Source: Meridianimarinicoccus sp. MJW13 (GTDB taxonomy: Bacteria > Pseudomonadota > Alphaproteobacteria > Rhodobacterales > Rhodobacteraceae). From it: 64,000 nucleotides of DNA. The stretch's first letter is position 1. The number at the start of each line of letters is the position of its first letter. The position numbers and the translations under genes were made by a program. Location: assembly GCF_014901205.1 (NCBI RefSeq), contig NZ_JACNMU010000003.1, positions 310,001-374,000 of the forward strand, written 5' to 3'. This document shows positions 8,486-18,291 of this stretch, one piece after another. The notes under the pieces are model-generated. The model saw nothing but the letters and a program-made list of their open reading frames with translations. It had not been told where the DNA came from and ran no database searches.

Positions 8486-8513
8486 GTTAGCAGAGATCGG
8501 GAACCGAGGGCAA
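8486..8513 (-). promoter_or_regulatory. Probable tRNA-Ser promoter
   Basis: On the minus strand TTGCCC and GCTAAC are separated by 16 bases and end 12 bases before the mature tRNA 5' end. The match to sigma-70 consensus is moderate; the position is right. Confidence 0.35.
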
Positions 8514-8686
8514 GGTGGTTTTGGTGTTTTTTCGTACTGGATGCCAGACGTTTGACGCGACAGCCGGTGGGGTCGTTGTCGCTCGCGGCTGCATTCTTCC
8601 ACACCGATGCAAACCGCGCGCGGCTGCGTCGCGACCCGGCCTCGATCCCTGCCCTGCCGTGCCGAAACCACCCCCGCAGTCAGGGC

Positions 8687-11098
8687 CTAGTCGGGATCGT
8701 CGCCTTCGGGCTCCCCCGGGTCGGCTCCGCGCGTTTGCTGGGGCGGCGGCATCATGGGGGTGACCTTGGGGGCAGCCCCCGAGCCTGCCATTTCGCCGAG
8801 GGCTTCGGGATTGCGCAGCCACAGGTCGCGCTGTGCGAAGGGGATCTCGATGTCTTCTTCCGCGAAGCGGCGGGCGATCTCGTGGTTCATGTCGGACTTC
8901 ACGCCCAGCAGGAAGTTGACGTCCCGCAGGATGGCGCGGATCTCGAAGTCGACCGAGTCTGCGCCGAACCCCATCAGGTAGACCGATGGCGGCGGCGAAA
9001 TCACCACCATGGGATGCTCGTTGGCGATCTCGAGCAGGATCTTTTCGACCTTGCGGGTGTCGGTGCCATAGGCCACGCCCACCGGCACGATAACGCGACC
9101 GATGAGATTGCCTCGGGTCCAGTTGGTAACCTGCCCCGAGACCAGATCGGCGTTGGGAATGATCACATCGGTGCGGTCGAAGGTTTCGATCCTTGTGGCG
9201 CGCACCGAGATGCGGCGGACATAGCCCATGACGCCGCCCACCTCGATCCAGTCGCCTTCCGACACCGGACGCTCCACCAGCAGGATGATGCCGGACACGA
9301 AGTTCGACACGATGGTCTGCAAGCCGAAACCGATGCCGACCGCCAGCGCCGAGGCCAGGATCGCGAGGTTCGAAAGATCAATGCCCGCCAGCGTCACCGA
9401 AACGATCGCGGCCAGGAAATACCCGATGTAGCCAACGCCCGAAACGATGGCTGTGCGCGCCCCCAGATCCAGCCGGGTCTTGGGCAGAACCGTGTTGCGC
9501 AGGGCACCCTGCACCAGCCGGGTCAGGCCCGCGCCCGCCGCGAACGCCACAGCCAGTGTGAAGAACACCATGGGCGACAGCTGTATCTCGCCGACCCTGA
9601 AGCCCTCGCGTACCTTGGCCAGGATCTCGGTCAGGTCGGTGACCCGCGCGCCCCAGATCAGCGCAATGAACGGCAACGACACCAGGATCAGCGCCGCCGC
9701 GACCAGCGTCGGGAGAAGACCCTCGTCAGCCTCGTCCTTGCCGCGGCTGGTCCGATACATCTGTATGGTCTGCCTGAACTCGCGATCCAGCAGAGAGATC
9801 AGACCCAACACCAGAAAGGTGCCGGCGGTGGAAAACACCAGTTGCTTGCTGAGCACCGCATAGCCGGCAATGCCCGCAAGCGGGCCGACGACCGCAAGGA
9901 ACATCCCGGCCAGAGCAAGGAAGTTGACCACCCCGTTCGAGAACCCGTGATCCTTCGAGATGTCCTGGGCGACCGTGTGGCGGAACAACCGGCCCATGCG
10001 TAGCAGCGCATAGGCACAAATGAAGCTCAGCAACAGGCCGACATAGGCTTCGGTCTGCGGCATGAACTGCATGCGTTGGGAAAAGGTGCTCAGCCCCTGC
10101 TCAAGCGCCAGGGTCAACACCATGGTGCGCGACAGCATCCGTCCGCCGGAAACCTGCGAGTTTTGCAGGCGCAGCGGTGTTTCGTCGGGACCCTCCTTGG
10201 GGAAAAGGTGGCGTGTCAGCCAGATCCCCGAAATCAGCATGAACCCGAAAGAGGCAAAGCCGGCCAGAAGCGCGCTGCCCGTCCGGCCGAACAGCCCGGT
10301 CAGTTGCAGCCCGACCAGCAGCAGGCCAAGACCGGCCCAGGGCAGCACCAGTTGCGCCGCCGCCAGGACCACCCGGACGACATGCTGCAGCACGCGATTT
10401 CGGATCTTGGCTGTTTTCTGGAAGGCTTTTTCCAGCCAGTGGCGGCTGCGGAACAGAAGAAAGATGCCCGCCAAAAACGAGATCAACACACTTGGCAGAT
10501 TGTCGATGATCGACTGGCGCTGGTGTTCGTCCCGCAGAATCAGGAGGATCTCGCTCGGCAGGCGGCCAAAGGCCTTTGAGAAATCGCCGAGCAGCGATCC
10601 CCAATTGAACGGGTTGATCGGGCTGGAGTACCGTTTCAGAACCTGCCGCGCCTGTCGGTCCCGCAGCACGGCATCGATCTCGCTGACCAGCCCGTCTGCT
10701 TCGACAAAGGCCTCGGTGGCGCGCAGGACCGGTTGGCGCAGTTCCAGAAGCTGCGTGTTCAGTGCCGCGCGACGGTTGGCGACCTCTTCGGCTTCGGCCT
10801 CGCCTTCAGCAGGGGCCGGTCCCAGGGCAGAAAGCTGACGCTCGATCCGCTCGACCTGGGATTCATTGGTGTTCTGCGCGGCCAGAAACCGCTCTCGATA
10901 CTCGGCCAGATCGTTGCGCAGCCGTTCCAACGTCGCATCATCGGCGGTGTCGGCCTCCAGCACACGCTCGATGCGTCCCGCCATGCTTTCCCAGTCGGCG
11001 AAGGTCTCCTCGGTGAGATCCTGCGCTGACAGCGGTGCCGCCAGAAGCAACACCAGCATCGCCGCAAGGCGCACATGCGCCGCGATGCGCGTCATCAT
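8687..11098 (-). CDS. Large MscS-family mechanosensitive channel (DUF3772 type)
   Basis: An 803-residue inner-membrane channel of the large MscS class, expected to open under membrane tension and release osmolytes. The frame extends upstream to 11320 into cysK, but the natural start is the ATG at 11098, 5 bp after cysK, giving a signal peptide that ends near LLAAPLSAQ. A coiled-coil-rich periplasmic region follows, then many hydrophobic segments. The C-terminal MscS domain is clear: IGFGLQTIVSNFVSGII is the pore helix and beta-domain entry, followed by the ISVRATRIETFD and IIPNADLVSGQVTNW signatures. A proline-rich soluble tail (MMPPPQQT) ends it. The very short spacing suggests co-transcription with cysK. 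Confidence 0.9.
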   Translation of the reverse strand: MMTRIAAHVRLAAMLVLLLAAPLSAQDLTEETFADWESMAGRIERVLEADTADDATLERLRNDLAEYRERFLAAQNTNESQVERIERQLSALGPAPAEGEAEAEEVANRRAALNTQLLELRQPVLRATEAFVEADGLVSEIDAVLRDRQARQVLKRYSSPINPFNWGSLLGDFSKAFGRLPSEILLILRDEHQRQSIIDNLPSVLISFLAGIFLLFRSRHWLEKAFQKTAKIRNRVLQHVVRVVLAAAQLVLPWAGLGLLLVGLQLTGLFGRTGSALLAGFASFGFMLISGIWLTRHLFPKEGPDETPLRLQNSQVSGGRMLSRTMVLTLALEQGLSTFSQRMQFMPQTEAYVGLLLSFICAYALLRMGRLFRHTVAQDISKDHGFSNGVVNFLALAGMFLAVVGPLAGIAGYAVLSKQLVFSTAGTFLVLGLISLLDREFRQTIQMYRTSRGKDEADEGLLPTLVAAALILVSLPFIALIWGARVTDLTEILAKVREGFRVGEIQLSPMVFFTLAVAFAAGAGLTRLVQGALRNTVLPKTRLDLGARTAIVSGVGYIGYFLAAIVSVTLAGIDLSNLAILASALAVGIGFGLQTIVSNFVSGIILLVERPVSEGDWIEVGGVMGYVRRISVRATRIETFDRTDVIIPNADLVSGQVTNWTRGNLIGRVIVPVGVAYGTDTRKVEKILLEIANEHPMVVISPPPSVYLMGFGADSVDFEIRAILRDVNFLLGVKSDMNHEIARRFAEEDIEIPFAQRDLWLRNPEALGEMAGSGAAPKVTPMMPPPQQTRGADPGEPEGDDPD

Positions 11099-11103
11099 GC
11101 GTG

Positions 11104-12135
11104 TCAATCCTCGTACACGGCGGGAAGTCTGGCAGGGGCCCGATCCAGCCATGCTGGCACGGGCAGCCCCTTTTCCTTCAGGAAGGCCGGGTTGAACAGC
11201 TTGGACTGATAGCGGGTGCCATAGTCGCACAGGATCGTCACGATGGTGTGGCCCGGCCCCATGTCCCGGGCCATGCGTACCGCGCCGGCGATGTTGATGG
11301 CCGAGGATCCGCCCAGACACAGTCCTTCTTCCTGCAGCAGGTCGAAGACATAGGGCAAGGCTTCCGCGTCGGGGATCTGGTAGGACATGTCGGGCGTAAA
11401 GCCTTCAAGGTTGGCGGTGATCCGCCCCTGCCCGATGCCTTCGGTGATCGAGCCGCCCTCGGCCTTCAACTCACCCTGTGTGTAGAAGTTGTACAGCGCC
11501 GCGCCCTCGGGATCGGCCAGACCGATTTTCACGCCCTTGGGTTGAAGCACTTCGGCCACCCCGGCGATGGTGCCGCCCGAGCCGACCGCGCAGATGAAGC
11601 CATCGACCTTGCCGCCGGTCTGGTCCCAGACCTCGGGAGCGGTGGTCTCGACATGCGCCTGCCGGTTGGCGACATTGTCGAACTGGTTGGCCCAGATGGC
11701 GCCGTTGGGCTCGGTCTTGGCAAGCTTCTCGGCCAGACGGCCTGAATAGCGGACGTAGTTGTTGGGATTGCGATAGGGGGCCGCCGGCACCTGCACCAGT
11801 TCGGCCCCGGCCAGACGGATCATCTCCTTCTTTTCCTCGCTCTGGGTCTCGGGGATCACGATCACCGTGCGGAACCCCATGGAGCAGCCCACCAGCGCCA
11901 GCCCGATGCCGGTGTTTCCCGCCGTGCCTTCGACAATGGTGCCGCCGGGTTTCAACTGGCCCTTGGCGACCGCGTCGCGGATGATATAAAGCGCGGCGCG
12001 ATCCTTGACCGACTGGCCCGGATTGAGGAATTCGGCCTTGCCGAGTATCTCGCAGCCGGTGGCGTCACTGACCTTGTTCAGGCGGATCAGGGGCGTGTTG
12101 CCGATTGCGGATGCCAGGTCAGGGTAAATCGCCAT
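11104..12135 (-). CDS. cysK: Cysteine synthase (O-acetylserine sulfhydrylase)
   Basis: A 343-residue PLP enzyme that makes cysteine from O-acetylserine and sulfide in the cytoplasm. The PLP lysine is K44 in NPGQSVKDR, and the substrate/phosphate loop EGTAGNTGIG lies near 69-78. The glycine-rich GSGGTIAGVAEVL segment contacts the cofactor phosphate. It sits downstream of trgB; in Rhodobacter sphaeroides trgAB and cysK are linked and together affect tellurite resistance, so the neighbourhood supports the same dual role here. At 343 residues it is slightly longer than E. coli CysK, as usual for this alphaproteobacterial subgroup. No trgA-like gene is adjacent. Confidence 0.93.
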   Translation of the reverse strand: MAIYPDLASAIGNTPLIRLNKVSDATGCEILGKAEFLNPGQSVKDRAALYIIRDAVAKGQLKPGGTIVEGTAGNTGIGLALVGCSMGFRTVIVIPETQSEEKKEMIRLAGAELVQVPAAPYRNPNNYVRYSGRLAEKLAKTEPNGAIWANQFDNVANRQAHVETTAPEVWDQTGGKVDGFICAVGSGGTIAGVAEVLQPKGVKIGLADPEGAALYNFYTQGELKAEGGSITEGIGQGRITANLEGFTPDMSYQIPDAEALPYVFDLLQEEGLCLGGSSAINIAGAVRMARDMGPGHTIVTILCDYGTRYQSKLFNPAFLKEKGLPVPAWLDRAPARLPAVYED

Positions 12136-12190
12136 TGGAACTCCAGAATGCAGATGTGTCTGCCTTGTCTAGGCACGCAAGGCGGCGGTT

Positions 12191-13216
12191 TCAACCGCCC
12201 GCACCAAGCCTGTGGTGGTTTGCATCAAGCCAGTAGGCGGAAATCATCAATGGCCCCACGGGAATGTCACCGCGCGTGATGGCGGCCATCAACCCGGTGC
12301 GACTCATGACATGGCCGCGGATGTCCTCACCCTCGATGTCCAGACCCGCCAGTTTTCCGGCATCGTCGGGCAGATCCGCCAGTCCGATGAAGGAATACAG
12401 GTACTCGGAAAACGCGCCGGTCGAGGGGTAGTATTCGCCGATCTTGTGCAGCCCCGTCACCTGCACATGCGCTTCTTCCCAGGCTTCGCGGATGGCGGTG
12501 TCCTCGGGATCGTCAGCCGGTTCGATCCGGCCCGCCACGGGTTCCATCAGCCAGAGCCCGCGATCGCCGCGCGCCAGCGGCGCGGCGCGCAACTGCTCGA
12601 TCACCAGCACCCGGTCGCGGACCGGGTCATAGGGCAGAACCGTCACCGCGTCGGAAGCCATGAACACCCCGCGCGTCAGGGCCTCGCTGCGGGTGCCGTC
12701 GAAATGGGCGTGGTCATAGATGTAATCGACCACGGTAAAATACTGATAGTAGCCATAGGACTTGTGCTGGACGGTCAGGTCATCGCGATCCAACCCGCTG
12801 GGGCAAACCCGCCGCGCCGCCTGCGCACGCAGTCGCGAATCCGCGCGCGACCAGATGTTGTTCAACCAGGTCGTCAGCGTCTCGGGCGAGCGCGACGTCC
12901 GGTGCAGCATGATCTCTTCCGCCGCCGCACGCCAGATGTTGCGCCACCGTGGCGTCCAGACGTCCGCACTGAAGGTTCGTCCCGCAAGTATCTGATTGTC
13001 CGGCAGGAGTTGTGCAAACTCCGTGGACAGGTCCAGCCCATGCGCGGCCAGATAGTAGTCCAGACGCGCCTGAGCCTCGGCGGTGATCAGCGTCAGGTCG
13101 GCCTGCGGCCAGCCTTCGGGATCGCTCAGGTGTGCCAGTTGGTAGGCGCCGCTGCCCAACACGGTCGTCAGCAATGTCTCGTCGGCCAACGGGCCCTGAA
13201 CCTTGTAGCTCGCCAT
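12191..13216 (-). CDS. trgB: TrgB-like NUDIX hydrolase (ADP-ribose pyrophosphatase type)
   Basis: The product has 341 residues from the ATG at 13216, which has AAGGAG seven bases upstream; the longer frame to 13288 has no such support. The N-terminal part (KVQGPLADETLL) resembles the gamma-glutamylcyclotransferase-like domain of TrgB proteins, and the C-terminal part is a NUDIX hydrolase with the box EPADDPEDTAIREAWEEAHV. NUDIX enzymes of this branch hydrolyse ADP-ribose-like nucleotides. The link to cysK repeats the Rhodobacter trgB-cysK arrangement associated with tellurite resistance. The box has His where the glycine near its end is usual, a mild deviation. Confidence 0.85.
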   Translation of the reverse strand: MASYKVQGPLADETLLTTVLGSGAYQLAHLSDPEGWPQADLTLITAEAQARLDYYLAAHGLDLSTEFAQLLPDNQILAGRTFSADVWTPRWRNIWRAAAEEIMLHRTSRSPETLTTWLNNIWSRADSRLRAQAARRVCPSGLDRDDLTVQHKSYGYYQYFTVVDYIYDHAHFDGTRSEALTRGVFMASDAVTVLPYDPVRDRVLVIEQLRAAPLARGDRGLWLMEPVAGRIEPADDPEDTAIREAWEEAHVQVTGLHKIGEYYPSTGAFSEYLYSFIGLADLPDDAGKLAGLDIEGEDIRGHVMSRTGLMAAITRGDIPVGPLMISAYWLDANHHRLGAGG

Positions 13217-13300
13217 GCGATCTCCTTGCGCCTGTCGCCCGTTGGTGCCTTCTTGGCGCGGGCGGGTCCAGCCGTCAGATGGCCCCACCCCCGCGACGGG

Positions 13301-14512
13301 TCAGGCGGGCGCGCGCACGGTGATCTGGGTCACATCGCAGACTCCGGTGCGGAAGGCCGCCGCGCAGGAGGTCAGATAAAAGTCCCACATGCGCCGGAAC
13401 CGATCATCGAAGCCCATGCGCGAGATCTCGTCCCAGCGATTATTGAAGGATTCGGCCCAGCGGCGCAGGGTCTGGCTGTAGCTCTCGCCGAACTCGATGG
13501 ATCCCGCCACCGCAAGGCCCGCCTTTTCCACCTCGCGACGCAGCACGCTAGGACTGGGCAGGAAACCTCCGGGGAAGATATACTTCTGGATGAAATCCAC
13601 CTGCTTGCGGTAGGCGTCAAAGCGGGGATCCTCGATGGTGATGATCTGCAAGGTGGCGGCACGGCCCGGTTTCAGGCGGTTGCGCAGGGTCTTGAAGTAG
13701 ACCGGCCAGTATTTCTCGCCCACCGCTTCGAACATCTCGATGGACGCGATGCCATCGTACTGCCCGGTTTCTTCGCGGTAATCCTGCAACTTGATCTCGA
13801 CGCGATCCGACAGGCCGATCCGTGCCATACGCGCGCGGGCATAGTCGTATTGTTCCTTGCTGATGGTCAGCCCGGTCACCTTCAGGCCCCGTTCTTTCGC
13901 GGCATACTCTGCGAACCCGCCCCAGCCACAGCCGATCTCCAGCACATGCTCGCCCGGTGCCACGTCCATGCCATCCACCATCGCGGCGTATTTCGCGGTC
14001 TGGGCGGCTTCCAGACTTTCCTGCCCGGTGTCGAACAGGGCCGACGAATAAGTCATCGTCTCGTCCAGCCACTGACCATAGAAATCATTGCCCAGATCGT
14101 AGTGGTGCGAGATGTTCTTCCTGGCCTGACGCCGCGAGTTCGACTGAAGCCAGAACCGCAGCCGCTCCAGCGCCCGCACCAGTCCCATGGCCGGGAATCC
14201 GTTCAGCATGGCGTCGTCGGCGGTGTTGATCAGATCCATGAAAGCCTGAAGGTCCGGCGTGCTCCACCACCCGTCCATATAGGCTTCCGAAAACCCAAGG
14301 TCGCCCTCGCGCAGCAGGCGCGCGAACACTTCACGGTTGTGAATGTGCACTTCCGCTACCGGACCGGGCGATGCCCCCTCGACGCGAAACACCCGCCCGT
14401 CGTCCAGATGCACATCCAGACGCCCGCAGGGAAGCCGCGCGGCCTGGGCAAAAGCCGCCCCGAAGTAACGCGGCAAATCGGTCTGCCCTTTGGTGCTGGT
14501 CAAGAATGTCAT
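13301..14512 (-). CDS. cfa: Cyclopropane-fatty-acyl-phospholipid synthase
   Basis: A 403-residue S-adenosylmethionine-dependent enzyme that adds a methylene bridge to unsaturated acyl chains of membrane phospholipids. The AdoMet motif is VLEIGCGWGGFAEYAA, and the family sequence SHHYDLGNDFYGQWLDE precedes it. The start at 14512 is chosen because AAGGAAC precedes it; the open frame further up overlaps phrB. It follows phrB by 49 bp on the same strand. The family also includes fatty-acid methyltransferases of other specificity, so the exact lipid product is not certain. Confidence 0.9.
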   Translation of the reverse strand: MTFLTSTKGQTDLPRYFGAAFAQAARLPCGRLDVHLDDGRVFRVEGASPGPVAEVHIHNREVFARLLREGDLGFSEAYMDGWWSTPDLQAFMDLINTADDAMLNGFPAMGLVRALERLRFWLQSNSRRQARKNISHHYDLGNDFYGQWLDETMTYSSALFDTGQESLEAAQTAKYAAMVDGMDVAPGEHVLEIGCGWGGFAEYAAKERGLKVTGLTISKEQYDYARARMARIGLSDRVEIKLQDYREETGQYDGIASIEMFEAVGEKYWPVYFKTLRNRLKPGRAATLQIITIEDPRFDAYRKQVDFIQKYIFPGGFLPSPSVLRREVEKAGLAVAGSIEFGESYSQTLRRWAESFNNRWDEISRMGFDDRFRRMWDFYLTSCAAAFRTGVCDVTQITVRAPA

Positions 14513-14561
14513 CTTCGTTCCTTTGTCCTGTTGCAGTGGCGAGGTTGTCCCCCCGCGTCTT

Positions 14562-15983
14562 TCAAAAATCCCGTGCCTCATAGGCGGCCAGCGCGCGTTT
14601 GCGCCCCTCGGCCAGGCCGACCACCGGGTCGGGATAGGCATCCTTGGCGCTCAGGCCCCAGGATCGGGGCACGGCATCGAAATAGGCCAACGCATCGGCA
14701 GAGGGGTTGGCGCGTCCTTCGGCCAGCCAGCGCCCGGAATACCCGTGGCCGGGATCGAACTTTTCCAATTGTGTCACCGGATTGAAAATCCGGAAATAGG
14801 GTGCCGCATCGGGGCCGCTGCCGGCAACCCATTGCCACCCCATGGCGTTAGAGGCCGGGTCCCAGTCGCGCAGGCAGTCGGCGAACCACGCCTGCCCGAT
14901 TTTCCAATGCGTCATCAGATGCTTGGTCAGATAAGATCCGACGATCATCCGCCCCCGATTGTGCATATGGCCGGTCACATACATCTCGCGCATGGCGGCA
15001 TCGACGAAGGGCACCCCGGTGCGCCCCTGTTTCCAGGCCATCACCTCGGGGCTGTCTTCCTTGCCGGACCAGCCGAAGCGATCCCAGCCCTCGCGCCAGT
15101 TGTCGGTGGTGATCCGGGGTGTGTGAAAGGCCAAATGGTGGGCGAATTCGCGCCAGACCAACTCCTTCAGGAAATGATCGGCCCCCTTCGCGCCTTGCCG
15201 CGCGGCCTCTTGCCCGGCGTGCCACAACCGGCGTGGGCTGATCTCGCCATGGGTCAGGTTCTCGCTGAGGAACGAGGTCGCGGGCTCTGCCGGGAAATCC
15301 CGCATCTTGCGGTAGTCGTCGACCGGCCCGTCCAGAAACCGCGCCAAACGGGTTTCGGCGGCCTCCTCTCCGACCCCCAGATGCGGGCGGACCACCTGGG
15401 CCCCGCGGTTCAGGGCGGCATCAAGCTGCCAGTCGGCAATGGTCTCTGACGCGGGCCAGGTGTCGGGGGCCGGAATGCGCGCAGGTGTGGCCAGCGGCAG
15501 GCCGGGATCACGATCCTTCACGGCCCGCCAATAGGGCGAATAAACCCGATAATAGCCGCCCTGCTTGGTGTCCACGGTCCAGGGTTCGAACAGCAGATGG
15601 CCCGCGAAGCTGCGCGCGTCGATGCCGTCGTCGACAAGCGCGGATTTGACCGAACTGTCGCGCGCGCGACTGTCCGGGTCCACAAGACGCGACCAGTAGA
15701 CCGCCGTCGCCCCGGTTTCGGCAATCAGCGCCCGCAGGGTATCAAGCGCCCTGCCCCGGCGCAGGATCAGGCGACTATCGGCGTCGCGCAGGCGCTTGTC
15801 CAGCGCCTCCGCCCCCAGCGCCAGCCGCCATCCGGGAAGCGCGCCGTGGGTTTCCATGACTTCGTCGTAGATGAACACAGGCAGGACCGGGACGTCCCGG
15901 TCGATGGCCGCACGCAGCGCGGGGTTGTCGGCCAGGCGCATATCACGCCTGACCCACCAGATGACCGGATCCTTGCTACTCAT
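14562..15983 (-). CDS. phrB: Deoxyribodipyrimidine photolyase
   Basis: A 473-residue cryptochrome/photolyase family protein that repairs UV-induced cyclobutane pyrimidine dimers with light. The N-terminal antenna domain opens VIWWVRRDMRLADNPAL. The C-terminal FAD domain shows HNRGRMIVGSYLTKHL and WDPASNAMGWQWVAGSG, the flavin and lesion-binding signatures of class I CPD photolyases. The length is normal for the class. It is the first gene of a phrB-cfa pair on the minus strand, 64 bp from acuI. Confidence 0.93.
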   Translation of the reverse strand: MSSKDPVIWWVRRDMRLADNPALRAAIDRDVPVLPVFIYDEVMETHGALPGWRLALGAEALDKRLRDADSRLILRRGRALDTLRALIAETGATAVYWSRLVDPDSRARDSSVKSALVDDGIDARSFAGHLLFEPWTVDTKQGGYYRVYSPYWRAVKDRDPGLPLATPARIPAPDTWPASETIADWQLDAALNRGAQVVRPHLGVGEEAAETRLARFLDGPVDDYRKMRDFPAEPATSFLSENLTHGEISPRRLWHAGQEAARQGAKGADHFLKELVWREFAHHLAFHTPRITTDNWREGWDRFGWSGKEDSPEVMAWKQGRTGVPFVDAAMREMYVTGHMHNRGRMIVGSYLTKHLMTHWKIGQAWFADCLRDWDPASNAMGWQWVAGSGPDAAPYFRIFNPVTQLEKFDPGHGYSGRWLAEGRANPSADALAYFDAVPRSWGLSAKDAYPDPVVGLAEGRKRALAAYEARDF

Positions 15984-16047
15984 ACCGCCCCCACGCGCGT
16001 CAAATGCCTTTACAATATCTTACGGCGCGGGATCGGGGTCGGATCAC

Positions 16048-17037
16048 TCAGGCGTGCACATCGACCACAACGCGGCCCTGCACCTGTCCTTTCAGGATAT
16101 CCGCCCCCAGTCGCGGCAGATCGGCAAGGGTCGCGGGTTGGATCATCGCTTCAAGCTTGTCCATGGGCAGGTCGGTGGCCAGACGATTCCACGCCTCGAC
16201 CCGGTCCTCGATGGGCCGCATCACGCTGTCGATGCCCAGCAGGTTGACTCCGCGCAGCAGGAAGGGAACGACGCTTGCGGGCAGATTGGCTCCGCCCGCC
16301 AGTCCCACGGCGGCCACCGATCCGCCGTATTTGATCTGTCCCAGCACCCGCGCCAGCATCGGCCCGCCGACGGCATCGATGCAGCCGGCCCAGGTTTCGG
16401 TCTCCAGCGGACGCTTGACGGTCTCGTTGATCTCGTCGCGCGGCACGATCTGCGACACGCCCAGCGATTTCAGGTAGTCGTCGGTCTCGGGCCGCCCGGT
16501 CACACCGGCCACCTCGTACCCGAGGTTGGCAAGGATCGCCGTGGCGACCGAGCCCACACCGCCGGCAGCCCCGGTGACCAGAACCGGACCCTTGTCAGGC
16601 GTCAGCCCGTGGTTTTCCAGCGCAATGACCGACAGCATCGAAGTATAGCCCGCCGTACCCACCGCCATCGCCTGCCGGGTGGTGATCGCCTCGGGCAGTT
16701 TCACCAGCCAGTCGGCCTTGACGCGGGCTTTCTCGGCGTAGCCGCCCCAGCGGTTTTCGCCGACGCGCCAGCCGTTCAGCACCACCCGGTCGCCGGGGGT
16801 GAAGCGCGGATCGTCGGAGCTTTCGACCACGCCCGCGAAATCAACGCCCGGCACATGCGGATAAGTGCGCACCAGCCCGCCGCCCGATCCAAGGCACAGC
16901 CCGTCCTTGTAGTTCACCGTCGAATATTCGACGGCCACAATCACGTCACCCTCGGGCAGGCGATCTACGGACACGTCTTCGATCGCGGCCGAGGTTTCTC
17001 CGGCTTCGTTCTTCTGAACCACCAGTGCTTTGAACAT
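16048..17037 (-). CDS. acuI: Acrylyl-CoA reductase-type zinc-free MDR oxidoreductase
   Basis: A 329-residue medium-chain reductase of the YhdH/AcuI group. The Rossmann motif is VLVTGAAGGVGSVATAIL, and the N-terminal STVNYKDGL and PHVPGVDFAGVV blocks are typical. AcuI reduces acryloyl-CoA to propionyl-CoA with NADPH and detoxifies acrylate made from dimethylsulfoniopropionate in marine roseobacters. No DMSP lyase gene is adjacent, so a general detoxifying role is equally possible. It is transcribed divergently from the PotD-like gene across a 192-bp gap. Confidence 0.85.
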   Translation of the reverse strand: MFKALVVQKNEAGETSAAIEDVSVDRLPEGDVIVAVEYSTVNYKDGLCLGSGGGLVRTYPHVPGVDFAGVVESSDDPRFTPGDRVVLNGWRVGENRWGGYAEKARVKADWLVKLPEAITTRQAMAVGTAGYTSMLSVIALENHGLTPDKGPVLVTGAAGGVGSVATAILANLGYEVAGVTGRPETDDYLKSLGVSQIVPRDEINETVKRPLETETWAGCIDAVGGPMLARVLGQIKYGGSVAAVGLAGGANLPASVVPFLLRGVNLLGIDSVMRPIEDRVEAWNRLATDLPMDKLEAMIQPATLADLPRLGADILKGQVQGRVVVDVHA

Positions 17038-17229
17038 CGTTTCCCCTTGTCGTTTTATCCGGTTGTATCGCGTGAAAGCGGCCCGGAATCCGTTAATGCC
17101 GTCCTTGGGTCATGCTTGACGGATTTTCCCGGCCTTGCCTACCGTTGGTTGCCACGTCAATCAAATGTGATTGCGGCCATGGTCAAAAAGATCGGGTCGA
17201 TGTGCAGAAAAACAAGGAGTCTCCAACAG

Positions 17230-18279
17230 ATGCGTTCCTCTCTCTCCCTTCTGGCCGGCGTATCGCTGTTGGCCCTGACCCTGCCGGCACAGGCCGACGA
17301 CGGCGAGTTGCTGATCCTTGACTGGTCGGGGTTCGAGGAAGATCCCTATTGGGAAGCCTACGCCGCAAAACATGGCGACATGCCGACTTATTCCTTCTTC
17401 GGGGATGAGGAAGAAGCGTTTCAGAAGTTGCGCTCGGGCTTTCGCGCGGATGTGGCCCACCCCTGCCCGCAATCCGTCCAGAAGTGGATCGAGGCCGACC
17501 TGATCGAACCCTGGGACGTGTCGAAGATCCCCAGCTACATGCAGGTGGCCGAGGTGTTCCGCACCGACCCGACCTTCGTGCAGGATGGCAAGGTCTATTT
17601 CATCCCCGGCGACATGGGCGCCACCGCCATCGCCTATAACACTGATGAGTTGACGCCCGAGGATGTCTCGACGCTTCAGGTCTTCACCAACCCGGCGCTG
17701 GCGGGGCGGATCTCGCTGCCCGATGTGGTCGATGATGCCTATGCGCTGGCCTATCTGGCCACCGGCACCACCGATTGGACGCAGGCCACCGAGGAGGATT
17801 TCCAGAAGGCCAGCGCCTGGTTGCGCGAAGTGCATCCGCTTGTGCGCACCTATTGGACCGATGGCGCCGAACTGGCGCAACTGATGGGCACCGGCGAGGT
17901 GCTGCTGAGCTGGGCCTGGAACGAAACCCCGGTGCAACTGGCCGACGAGGGCCAGCCGATTGCCTTTGAACGCGAGCCGCAGGAAGGATCTTCCATGTGG
18001 TTCTGCGGCTACGTCAACATCAAGGACGGTCCGGGCGACGAGGCCAAGGCGCATGACTTCATGGAAAGCTTCCTGCAACCCTCGGTCGCCGAATATATCG
18101 TCACCGAATGGGGCTATGGTCACGGCAATGCCGCTGCCATGGAGGCCATCGACGCCGCCACGCTGGAAGAGGTCGGGTTGAACCCCATCGACGGGCCGGT
18201 CCTGAACCAGGTGCCCATGGACATCCGCCTGCGCGAGCAGATGGTCAAAGAGTTCGAACGCATCAAGGCCGGCTTCTAA
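17230..18279 (+). CDS. potD: PotD-like periplasmic substrate-binding protein (polyamine type)
   Basis: A 349-residue extracellular solute-binding protein for a spermidine/putrescine-type ABC importer. The signal peptide is MRSSLSLLAGVSLLALTLPA with cleavage near AQA. The start at 17230 follows AAGGAG; a much longer frame upstream is only antisense to acuI. The region DWSGFEEDPYWEAY and the segment FIPGDMGATAIAYNTDEL match the PotD fold. No membrane component is adjacent; a potABC-type set lies at 51.9-54.7 kb and lacks a binding protein, so the two may be partners. Substrate is inferred from family only. Confidence 0.85.
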   Translation: MRSSLSLLAGVSLLALTLPAQADDGELLILDWSGFEEDPYWEAYAAKHGDMPTYSFFGDEEEAFQKLRSGFRADVAHPCPQSVQKWIEADLIEPWDVSKIPSYMQVAEVFRTDPTFVQDGKVYFIPGDMGATAIAYNTDELTPEDVSTLQVFTNPALAGRISLPDVVDDAYALAYLATGTTDWTQATEEDFQKASAWLREVHPLVRTYWTDGAELAQLMGTGEVLLSWAWNETPVQLADEGQPIAFEREPQEGSSMWFCGYVNIKDGPGDEAKAHDFMESFLQPSVAEYIVTEWGYGHGNAAAMEAIDAATLEEVGLNPIDGPVLNQVPMDIRLREQMVKEFERIKAGF

Positions 18280-18291
18280 GCCCCTGACAAG

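Noticed and set aside
12212-14785. 857-codon plus-strand frame opposite trgB and cfa
   Set aside because: It mirrors two clear minus-strand genes in GC-rich DNA; its product is rich in His, Arg and Gln and resembles no family.
15871-17229. Long N-terminal extension of the PotD-like protein
   Set aside because: The extension is antisense to phrB and acuI and would remove the signal peptide from the N-terminus; the ATG at 17230 has a good ribosome site.
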